Shown piece by piece: positions 55,883-64,000 of a DNA stretch of 64,000 nt. Origin of the DNA: Plectosphaerella cucumerina (lineage: Eukaryota > Ascomycota > Sordariomycetes > Glomerellales > Plectosphaerellaceae); the NCBI GenBank assembly GCA_020746995.1, contig JAGPXD010000005.1, positions 372,001 to 436,000 on the forward strand, written 5' to 3'. The translations under genes were made by a program, and so were the position numbers. The notes under the pieces were generated by a model, which was not told the origin of the DNA, ran no database searches, and was given only the letters and a program-made list of their open reading frames with translations. The stretch's first letter is position 1. The number at the start of each line of letters is the position of its first letter.

Positions 55883-56260
55883 CGGCATTGACACCTTACT
55901 TTGACGATGCGTCCCGGTGACAATGGGTGGTTTCGTTTCGTTGTGATGGCTCGACTCTGCTGAGATGCCTTTACTGTGTCGAACAGGTCCTTTCAACTTG
56001 ACCCTGAAAACCAAACGAAGGACTTGTGGGAGGTATATGCCCCATTGGAGGTGAAGATGCCCACTTGTCATCGTCCAAGCTCTTTGTCGCTTCGCGAACC
56101 AGGGGGAATACATATACCGCTCGACACTCGACTCCGTCATCATGCCGTCTCATTACCAGACATCTAGACTCAAACAGACAATCTCACCACACACTCATCG
56201 CCACTTACTAATTCGCCAAACAGACGATCACTTCACCCTTCGCCATCACACACCACAACC
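55883..56260. other. Intergenic / leader of downstream gene
   Basis: 378 bp. The last ~120 bp are C/A-rich and pyrimidine-tracted, typical of a fungal leader. No gene recognised. Confidence 0.45.
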
Positions 56261-58024
56261 ATGGCCGACAACACCGTTCAGAACGGCGACGACCCCTCGC
56301 AGCTTCGCTACCCAAGCAAAGCCACCCCTTGGTTCCTCGACGAGCTCTTCGTCCTCACCACCGGCGCAAAGGCCGGCTGGTACGCAGGCTCCGGCACCCG
56401 CACTGCCACTTACTCCCTCACTGACCGCGTCGACAACATGGAGCACCGCCTGAACTACCTCGAGCTCGCATCGGGCTTGCCCGCCAACCCCATCAAGGCC
56501 CCCGTTCCGGCTCGCCTCCCCCCTTACGTGCCCATGCCAGGAGCCAAGGGCATCCCGTATGCCATGCCAGCCCCTGCGCCCAAGAACGTCCTCAACCAGC
56601 CCTCGCTGGCCGATCTCGCACTTTCGAACAGCTATAAGCCTTCTCCCGGCATCCCGCTCCCCTCCGGCGGCAGGCCGTTGGGCTTGCAGACCCCTGCTGA
56701 CTCCATCTTCTCATCGGCCGGGACCAAGGCCACCGCCGCAACTACGATCTCTCTCGGCCCCATGCCAAAGCCCAAGCCGGGTCGCCAGCCCAACCCGGGC
56801 GGCCACAAGCGCCCGGCCGGCGCCATCGATGCGTCGCCCACCCCGGCCCCCCGGCCGGTGAAGAAGCCCAAGACAGACAACGGCGTTCTCAAGCCCAAGG
56901 CGCCGGGAAACGCCCGTCCCTGGATCCGAACCTGGCAGGACCGGGTCGAGGATTCCGACATTGACGGCTTCGACCCCAACGACGACGGTGACACCACCGA
57001 CTACGACAGCGACAACAACGGCCCTCCCCGGCCCAAGGTCGGTGGTTCCGTCGCCAAGAAGCCCGCCCCGAAGAAGACTCCCGCAAAGAAGCCGAAGGCG
57101 AGGGGCCCGCCTACCCCTGCGGACTCGGACGTCGAGATGTCCTCTTCCTCTGATGAGGGGGCCGCCACCAGGACGATAACCTGCTTGTTCACTGTCGATG
57201 CGAGCCCTCCACCTTCGGCCAAGGCTGCGCCCAAGAAGACCCCGGCGAAGAAGGCGGCTCCTCCGGCCAAGGCTACGCCTGCGACGACCTCGGCGAAGAA
57301 GCCCACGAAGAGGCCCGCCCCTGTCGAGGATTCGTCTGACGAGGACGCTGCGCCTCCTAGGAAGGTCATCAAGACAACCGCACCCAAGAAGACCCCGGTA
57401 AAGAAGCCCGCAGGGAAGCCGACGACGTCCAAGACGACCCCGGCGAAGAAGCCCACGGCGAAGAAGCCAGCTACTGCCGAGGAAGGGGGCGGCGAATCGT
57501 CTTCCTCCGACGCTGAGGACGTGGGCGGTGATGCTGGCGCGGGGGACGCCTCCGACCCCGACTCTGACAACGCCCCGGCCGCAGCTTCCGACTCGGATTC
57601 GTCCTCCTCCTCCTCGTCCTCCTCCGATGACGACCAGCCCGCCCAGCCCTCCCAGCCCAAGACCCTCGCCAAGAAGGGAACAACCGGTAGGCCCCAAGTC
57701 CCGTCAACCCCTGTCCAGACTGCAACGCTTACCACTCCGGCAGCCCCCAGGAAGCCGCCTACCAGGGTGCGTCCCTTTAATCCAGAGTGGGAAGCGGGTG
57801 ACGAAAGCGACGACACCGCCATCCCGTGGGTCGCGTCGCCCGTGCCTTCTCCCACCCCCAGCTCGAGCAGCCTCTCTCCCACGGAGGAGGAAGCGGATGA
57901 GGAGAGTGAAGAAGAGGACAACAGGCCGTGGTGGCAACGGACCAACCGGCCGCCGACGCCCGACCCCTGGCTCATGCCGTCAGAGTCTGAAAAGGATGAG
58001 AATGAAGACGATGAGGAGGAAGAG

Positions 58025-58056
<32 letters not shown>

Positions 58057-58375
58057 GGAGCCGCCTTTCAACCCGATGGACCCGTGCTATGGTTACCCAG
58101 AGTGCCAACTCCACTGGAACGTGCCGGCGCGGGGAAGCCTCGAAGGCTTGACGGCCGAGCAGCGGCAAGCAGCCCAGAAGGTGTATTTCGATGAGTGGCT
58201 CGTCGCCGAGGATGAGCATCTCAAGCTCCATCTCAAGGCGGAGAAGAAGGCGAAGCAGGAGATTCAGCGCAAGAGGCAGGCAACGAGGGAGGCTAACGCG
58301 AAGGCTAAGGCAGCGGCGGAGGCCAAAGCAAAGGCTGCAGCGAAGACCGCGGGCAAGGCCAAGTGTAAGAAGTGA
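56261..58375 (+). CDS. Large intrinsically disordered Lys/Pro/Ala-rich acidic protein
   Basis: Single exon, 704 aa, no domain I recognise. The first ~85 residues look foldable (ATPWFLDELFVLTTGAKAGWYAGSGT, then a coiled RVDNMEHRLNYLEL). After that it is low complexity: Pro/Gly-rich to residue ~200, then repeated KKTPAKK/KKPAPKK motifs like histone H1 tails (about residues 260-410), Ser/Asp-rich blocks (SDSDSSSSSS), and a run of about 16 Glu near residue 590. A Pro/Trp segment, CYGYPECQLHWNVPARG, follows. A final Lys/Ala helix (EKKAKQEIQRKRQATREANAKAKAAAEAKAKA) ends it. Charge blocks and KKxK motifs suggest a nuclear, nucleic-acid or chromatin-associated protein. Continuous frame, biased but consistent codon use, and a good leader support a real gene. 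Confidence 0.8.
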
Positions 58376-58612
58376 GGCTGAGATGATGGCTGTCTGGGCG
58401 CCGGCTGAACCCGCGATACCGGAGGAGAGTGTGCTTGTCAGTTTCTTCGTCTCGTTTCCAGGAGAATGTGTCTTTTTCTGTTCCATCATAGATTGCAACG
58501 GCGTTTTAGGCGGACATCTGTTTCCATCACAACAATCGATCTAATCATCGCAAACTCAGCAGTGACCGTGACCGCTTCAATTCATGATACATACCCCTCT
58601 TCGGGCCTCCCC

Positions 58613-60205
58613 TTAATCCCAGTACCGAATGACCCCATCCATCCCCGCCGAGACAAACTTGCTCGTCTCCTGCGGATGCCACGCGACGCACATGACGGCC
58701 TGGTCGCTCGCGCGCAGCTTGTGATACATCTTGCACGTCTTCCAGTCCCAGAACGCAACGTAGCCGGCGGTGTCGCCGCTGGCGAGGAATTGTCCGTCAG
58801 GGCTGAAGGCGACGTCGATGGCGGTGCCGGCGTTGTTATGGCCGCGGTAGGACTTTTTGCGGTTCTGGCGGAAGCGTTCGTTGGCGCCGTAGACGACGAC
58901 TTGGTTGTCGGAGCTTTGGTAGGCGACGTATTTTCCGCTCGGGTGCGGTGCTGCTCGTGTCATGGGGTACATGTCTGACTCGGCGATGTACTTGATGGGG
59001 ACGGGGATGTTGTAGTCCCAGGCGCGGAGGGACTTGTCGTCCGAGGTGGTCATGAAGCGGCGGCCTTCGTCGACGAAGGTGATTGTGTTGATGGCGGCAA
59101 GGTGGTGGTCGTATTCTTGGACGATCTCGTTGCCTGCGCGTGTGTCCCATTGCACGATCTTCTTGTCGGACATGCCGGCGACGAACTCGTGCGCGTGCTC
59201 GGCTGTGGGGTTGAAGCGAACGACGTGCGGCGTCTTGCCTGTCGAGAACTTGTTGAGACACTGTCCTGTCTCTGTGTCCCAGAGCTTGATCTGCCGGTCG
59301 AAGCTTGCCGAGAGGAACCGTGTGCCGTCGATGTTGAAGGACGCGTCCGAGATGGCTTTCGTGTGGCCCGAGAAAGTGCGCAGGAGCTCGCGGGAGTGGT
59401 AGACGTCCCAGATCTTGATCGTCGAGTCGGCCGATCCGGAGAGGAGGAGGTGACCCGAGTCGGGGAAGAAGCGCGTGACCGTGACGGCCTTTGTATGGCT
59501 TTTCCACTCGTGGATCTGCTTCTTCGGAATGAAGTTTGTGATGCTGCCGACCTCCTTGCGCAGATCCACGTCGAGATCCTGCGGCACATGCATGTACGTC
59601 CGGCCTTGGTAGTCGCGCTCCTCTGATCCGTGGAACGTTGTCGTCTCGGCGCCCAGCTCCTCGACCTCTTTCCGTCTCGCTAGCGCCGCCTCGGGCGCCT
59701 TTAGGATTGTGCCACTCTCGACGACATCTTCGTCGTCGGTCACCTCAATGTACTCGACATCAGAGCCGAGCTCCTCATCCTCACCCACCTCCTCGTACTC
59801 CTCGCGCTGGTATTTCGCCCAGGGTCCGACGTAGGCGCCGTCGCCCTCGGCTATCGACGCGTCGCCTTTGCCCTCTCTGCCGGCCCGTATCCGTGCCGCC
59901 TCCTCCTTGACGGCCGTGCCGCTCTGGTATTCTCGCTCCGGTCCGCCCTTGCGCTCGATCGCCCGGTGTTTGCTCCGAAATGTGTGTTCTGAGACGTAGG
60001 TCTCTTCGGCAGTGCCCGTCAAGACGTTCTTTCGTTTCAGGGCGTTGTTGGTCTCGTCTTTGAAAGGGTTCGAGGGTCCCAGCTTTGGCCGCGCCAGGTC
60101 TTCGCCGGAATACACCACGACGGCGTGGTCGGGCGCCGCTTCTTGCCTGACGATGAGGGCATCCTGAGGCGCCATATTCGGCGGGTACTCTCCGAAGCCA
60201 GACAT
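58613..60205 (-). CDS. PRP17: Pre-mRNA-splicing factor Prp17/Cdc40 (WD40)
   Basis: Single exon, 530 aa. The frame is open upstream to 60478, but the ATG at 60205 (MSGFGEYPPN) precedes the conserved N-terminus with SNPFKDETNNALKRKNVLTG, GPWAKYQREEYEE and GRTYMHVPQDLDVDL, which are specific to Prp17 and not general WD40 features. The beta-propeller follows from about residue 230: HTKAVTVTRFFPDSGHLLLSG, KIWDVYHSRELLRTFSGHTKAI, QIKLWDTETGQCL, KIVQWDTRAGNEIVQEYDHHL, SLRAWDYNIPVPIKYIA and, at the end, CVAWHPQETSKFVSAGMDGVIRYWD. Prp17 joins the spliceosome for the second catalytic step and also affects cell cycle through splicing. Nuclear. Essential or near-essential in fungi. Confidence 0.96.
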   Translation of the reverse strand: MSGFGEYPPNMAPQDALIVRQEAAPDHAVVVYSGEDLARPKLGPSNPFKDETNNALKRKNVLTGTAEETYVSEHTFRSKHRAIERKGGPEREYQSGTAVKEEAARIRAGREGKGDASIAEGDGAYVGPWAKYQREEYEEVGEDEELGSDVEYIEVTDDEDVVESGTILKAPEAALARRKEVEELGAETTTFHGSEERDYQGRTYMHVPQDLDVDLRKEVGSITNFIPKKQIHEWKSHTKAVTVTRFFPDSGHLLLSGSADSTIKIWDVYHSRELLRTFSGHTKAISDASFNIDGTRFLSASFDRQIKLWDTETGQCLNKFSTGKTPHVVRFNPTAEHAHEFVAGMSDKKIVQWDTRAGNEIVQEYDHHLAAINTITFVDEGRRFMTTSDDKSLRAWDYNIPVPIKYIAESDMYPMTRAAPHPSGKYVAYQSSDNQVVVYGANERFRQNRKKSYRGHNNAGTAIDVAFSPDGQFLASGDTAGYVAFWDWKTCKMYHKLRASDQAVMCVAWHPQETSKFVSAGMDGVIRYWD

Positions 60206-60998
60206 GGCGGGCGATTTGTCGGTGGATTGAATTGACGTCGGGTGGTGGTCGCGCTGGCAAGCTTTGCGACACGAAAGTTGAAGATCGGGCTTTGGCAGGT
60301 TGCGTCTCTGACGGGTGGTCACGTGATCGCAACTTTCCGGCCCAAGCTCCTTGCACAGTACCACATCAACAGTCTGAGAGATGGCCCTTTTACAAGTATG
60401 CTCGGCAGTCGAACTACTTTTTGATTCTCGGACAAATGGCTTGCGATGGCACTGCCTGCCTGGAGACCTACCCAACACAAAGCTTTGCCCTCACCCTCGA
60501 ACATGATCTCGTGAATGGTTGTCATTACTCAATTACCTATGAACCCGCGCCTCGCTGACAGGCTAAACCCGCCTGCAGCAGTGGAAAACAGAACGACAAG
60601 GTATTGGTCTTTGCATCGTAACATGGCCCGTCCCCCACTCCCTTCCTTCCAAACGCGCAAGAAACTTTCGAGCCAGACTCCATGCCTCCCATCGCGGCCT
60701 TTGCCTCGGACACGAGACCGATCCCGTCCCCCAGCTTGGCTACGGCGACGCGTCAGGCCCGCCGCCTACTCCCCCAAACATATTGCACCGTCCGTCCCCA
60801 CCTCCTGGTTGTGGTATCATGACCCAAGTCGCCAAGTCTAGACAGCACCGCAGCGCCTCCGCAAATGGCCCCCGAAAAGCAGGCCTCCCAGGCGTATCCG
60901 TGGATAGTACTTCGTACGCCGCCCTGCAGGTGCCGAAGAGCTCCGAAAAGCCAGGCGGCGGTCCTGCGGGGCGAATCGTGCGGACGTGAGCGATCCGC
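60206..60998. other. Intergenic upstream of PRP17
   Basis: 793 bp between the PRP17 start and the ERV14 stop (same strand). It would hold the PRP17 promoter; short frames without domains only. Confidence 0.45.
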
Positions 60999-61647
60999 TT
61001 ATTTAGTGTCGTCGCGGATGAGGGCGACGATCATGCTGTACAGGTAGAAGAAGAACATGAGCAGGTGGAAACCCAGCTTGATGAAGGATTCCTGGTGGGT
61101 AATCTGTCAGTACTTTGCGTGCGGGAACGCAGGGAGGGCAAAGGGGCGGGTCCGGTCTACCTTCTTGTGGATGTTCAGCTTCCTGAAAATTTCGGTCGCG
61201 TCGAGCAGGTGGGTGTTGTCGACGATCCTGGTATCTTGTCAGTATTCCATGTTCGCCAGATTGGTGCTTCAGGGTCAGGCCGTACTTCTTGATGTTCCAG
61301 GCAATAAGAGGCAGGTTGAGGATCAAAGCCAGCCAGTAGCCGTTGACGAGGAAGAGGAAGGTCAGGAAGCCGTGGACGGCGGCCTCAGGGATGATGTAGG
61401 TGTTGAGGCGGTTGCAGAGTTCGATGGGGTTGATGTAGTCGCTGGGGGATGGTCAGCTGGTGTTTCTCCTAGGGTGGAAGTCTCGTAGCCAAGTCGGTCC
61501 GCCTCGAGGAGTCGGGCGCGGCTGGCGAGGCTGCGGGATTACGTACCATTCCAGATCGCTGTACATGATTGTGAAGAAGACCTGCAGGAAGAGGTTCACG
61601 GCGTTGATCAACACCGCGAGGAGGTAGAGCCACGCCTCGCCGGACAT
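60999..61647 (-). CDS. ERV14: Erv14/cornichon ER export cargo receptor
   Basis: Four exons: 61647-61547, 61441-61286, 61227-61161 and 61091-60999; introns of 105, 58 and 69 nt. The product is 138 aa, the same length as yeast Erv14. Exon 1 encodes SGEAWLYLLAVLINAVNLFLQVFF and MYSDLE; the junction gives CDYINPIELCNRLN, and the later exons give HGFLTFLFLVNGYW, VDNTHLLDATEIFRKLNIHKK and ESFIKLGFHLLMFFFYLYSMI. Erv14 binds membrane cargo and COPII coat (Sec24) for ER-to-Golgi export and is needed for polarised growth proteins. Three membrane helices. The last exon stop is TAA at 60999-61001. Confidence 0.96.
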
Positions 61648-62912
61648 TTTGGCGGTATCTGGTCGGGGAGAATGTGTGATGTGGTGGTGGTGGACGGCGG
61701 TGGTGCCTGTCGAGGTCGAGGGTCACGGGTGGTTGGAGCTCTTGAAGCTTGTTCGATGCGGAAAAAGGGCGTGCGGTGTGCGGTGTGCGGTGTGCGATTT
61801 GCCGATGTTTGCAGTGCGCCTCGAGGGTCGTCGTCGGGAGATGGACAGGTCGGACGGGTGGGTGCTTTAAGATGTGTTGGTGTAGCAGGCGGCACGTTTC
61901 TTGGAGAGAGGGAGGAGGCTGACGGGGCGGCGTTGCGTGGATGCTGATTGCGTCCTGACGTCGTGCTCTTGTGTGTGCCAGTGGTGCGGTGCGTGGGTTG
62001 CGTCGGGGTTGGTCGGGCAGGGTGCAGGCAGGGTGCGCTGGCCTTCGTTGAGTGGGAAAATTGGGAGGGTGGGCAGTGGGCAGGACCGGGGCCCAGGCCG
62101 GGGTCTGCCCGGCTGGCTGGACTGTGCTGCTCTGGCACACTGCAAGGACCGGTCGGTCAGTCGGTCGCTGGCCTGGAGGCTGGCAGGGCCCAGTTTCCAG
62201 TGGGAGCTTGGAGCGATGAAGCACCGATGATGAAAGAGGCTCTGCCCGTCCACCTGCCTGTCGATTGGGGTCCAGTGAACGCCGTACTCTCCGACTGACT
62301 GGTCCTGCCCGACCTTGATTCCTCCTCTGCCCGTTGCTGTATGCATGTGCTGCCGCCTGCCGGTGTCGACCTCCGGCGCATCATCGCCACCGATTACACA
62401 TCCCTGGATCCCGCCTTGCCCGCTCCGCCGCCGGTTTTAATCGCGCGCCGCCCACTGGCATTCCACTTCCACCGTCTTCCAGACCCAGTTGCGTGCTCCC
62501 CCGCCGCTAGAAAACAACCTAGAAGAAGACCCGCCGCGCTCCAGGTCACGCCCACCGCATTTCCGGTGCACTGCAGAGACCTGAACGTTGACTCTGCGCC
62601 GCAACCGGGGGCTAGGAGCAGAAGCACGGATGCCTGGGCGGCGGGCGCGGGTGGCTGGGAGATGCTCGGCCGGGATGGCACTGACAGGTGGCAGGACGAC
62701 ACCACTTGACCTGGACCGTCCACGAGCTCAGGGATCATCCGGGTTGATGCGCTACGACTCGCATCGTGGGTGGCACTGCAGACGGTGCCTTGTCTCTTGG
62801 TATTTTTCTCCTTTCTCATCCTCACGGGCATAATGCTCCAGCTGCTGCTTCCAACTCATCTCTTCATCATGCGTCGCTCGCTTCGTCCGACAAACTTCCC
62901 TCCATTCCCTCC
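61648..62912. other. Intergenic upstream of ERV14, 3' flank of MAP1
   Basis: 1.27 kb. It includes a 7-bp tandem repeat at 61771 and GC-rich short frames without domains. It must carry the ERV14 promoter; no TATA box is seen. Confidence 0.45.
61771..61796. repeat. 7-bp tandem repeat GTGCGGT, ~3.7 copies
   Basis: GTGCGGT is repeated head to tail from 61771 to 61796, about 125 bp upstream of the ERV14 ATG, so within its likely promoter or leader. Confidence 0.8.
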
Positions 62913-64000
62913 CTACTGACCGTTCGTCTTCACCTCGGGCATGGGCACAGGCCCGCCCGGCGATGTCGGCATGCGGGCCGTCAGCACCTCGACGCCATCC
63001 TCCGTCACAAGCAGCGTGTGCTCTGCAATATGTCAGCAACTTCCTCGGGCACACACACACCGCCAAGGTAACTCACCGAACTGCGCCGTCTTCTTGCCGT
63101 CAATGGTCGTGCTGGTCCAGTTGTCGGGCCAGGTCACGTCGCGGTACTTGCCAAGGGCGATCATGGGCTCAATGGTAAAGGTCATGCCGGGCTTGCACTC
63201 GCCGACGGCCTTGTTCTTGGCGTAATGCGGCACATTGGGCGGACAGTGGAAGAGCTTGTTGACGCCGTGGCCGCAGTATGTACGGATGACGCTGCAGTCC
63301 TGCGACTTTGCGTGCTTCTCGATGATGTTCCCGAACTCGCGGATCAGCGTGCCGGGCTTGACCGCAGCGATGGACTGCTCCAGGCACTCGCGCGCCGCCT
63401 CGACCACGCGCACCGTGTCGGGGTCGGCCTTGGCCTTGTCGCCGATGTAGTACGTCTCGTTGAGGTCGCTGTGGTAGCCCTCGTGGTATAGCGACACATC
63501 GATGTTGAGGATGTCGCCATCGAGCAGCACGCGCTGGTCGGGGATGCCGTGGCAGATGACCTCGTTGACCGAAGTGCACACTGACTTGGGGAAGTGGTTG
63601 TAGTTGAGCGGCGAGGGGTAGGACTGGGTTGTCAGCTCCTGTTCCACGGAACAAGTCCCGGGGCATATGTTCTCACCTTCCTCTCGATACACGCCTCGTG
63701 CACGATCCTGTCAATCTCGTCCGTCGTCACACCGGGTTTGGCGGCCGCAGCGGCGATATCCAGCACCTCACGCGCAAGGATAGACACCTTGCGCATGGCC
63801 GCGATGCCCTTCGCATCGAGGATCTCAGGCTTCGACCTGCTCAGCAGCCGGGGGTAGTTCGGGATGCCGGACTCGGACCACTCGGGGTGAGGGATGCTCT
63901 TGGGGATGACGCGCTTCTTGGACAGCGGGTAGACGGGGCGCAGGGGGCCGGCGAAGGGGTAGGTCGGGAAAGGGTTGAAGAAACCGGTCTCTGGATCTGG
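62913..64000 (-). CDS. MAP1: Methionine aminopeptidase type 1 (5' end outside window)
   Basis: Visible exons: at least 64000-63677 (continuing beyond the window), 63623-63077 and 63022-62913; introns of 53 nt each or close to it. About 327 residues are seen. The start of the visible part has GFFNPFPTYPFAGPLRPVYP and IPHPEWSESGIP, typical of the linker after the N-terminal zinc-finger of eukaryotic MetAP1, which lies outside the window. The pita-bread core has VCTSVNEVICHGIPD (catalytic His), the two metal Asp in LNIDVSLYHEGYHSDLNET, YCGHGVNKLFHCPPNVPHY, GMTFTIEPMI and, across the last intron, QFGEHTLLVTEDG. It removes the N-terminal Met co-translationally at the ribosome, using a binuclear metal site. 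Confidence 0.96.

Noticed and set aside
57001..58071. 356-codon minus-strand frame with Ser runs
   Set aside because: Mirror of the poly-Glu and Lys/Pro-rich repeats of the plus-strand gene (CTC/TCC read as Ser). The plus-strand frame is longer and has start, leader and stop in sensible places.
60206..60478. N-terminal extension of PRP17 by 91 residues
   Set aside because: The family N-terminus begins at the ATG at 60205, and the extension has no conserved features.

Overview
The window is 64 kb of gene-dense nuclear DNA from a filamentous ascomycete (Pezizomycotina, most likely Sordariomycetes; the order cannot be fixed by eye). The basis is: short 46-133 nt spliceosomal introns with GTRNGT-like donors and CTRAC branch points, GC-rich third codon positions, PDR-type ABC and MFS/APC transporters, Zn2Cys6 and other fungal-specific regulators, an F-box family and a TPR-bearing STAND (NLR-like) gene common in this group, and a tRNA gene with an intron at the standard eukaryotic position. 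Exon structures below come from joining reading frames at visible splice sites. Almost every join restores a continuous protein of the expected family.

Left part (0-21 kb): MFS carboxylate-type transporter; a divergent pair of APC-type amine/amino-acid permease and secreted flavin amine oxidase; a fungal-specific regulator-like protein; a medium-chain dehydrogenase/reductase; a small secreted membrane-anchored protein; a LaeA-like methyltransferase; a 3.5 kb stretch without a recognisable gene; a secreted SurE-like phosphatase; an MDP-1-like phosphatase; a Sec14-like lipid transfer protein; and a small secreted protein of unknown role.

Middle (22-39 kb): an NLR-like gene (Helo-like N-terminus, NB-ARC/NACHT-type ATPase, TPRs) whose frame is intact over 2.8 kb but carries nine in-frame TAG codons, a pattern matching repeat-induced point mutation. 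Then come a full-size PDR ABC transporter, an intron-bearing tRNA-Ala(UGC), a secreted protein of unknown function, a decayed F-box gene and a YtcJ-like amidohydrolase.

Right-centre (39-49 kb): a biotin biosynthesis cluster. bioDA (fused dethiobiotin synthetase and DAPA aminotransferase) and bioF (KAPA synthase) are transcribed divergently from a 308 bp promoter, followed by bioB (biotin synthase). On the other flank lie a Zn2Cys6 regulator and an AAAP-family transporter that may belong to the cluster.

Right part (49-64 kb): an unknown protein; a ferric reductase whose upstream region holds two back-to-back matches to the ATCWGATAA site of SreA-type iron GATA repressors; an eight-exon ureohydrolase (agmatinase-like) with a signal peptide; a long disordered Lys/Pro/acidic protein; and three conserved housekeeping genes: Prp17 (splicing), Erv14/cornichon (ER export) and methionine aminopeptidase 1 (cut by the window end).
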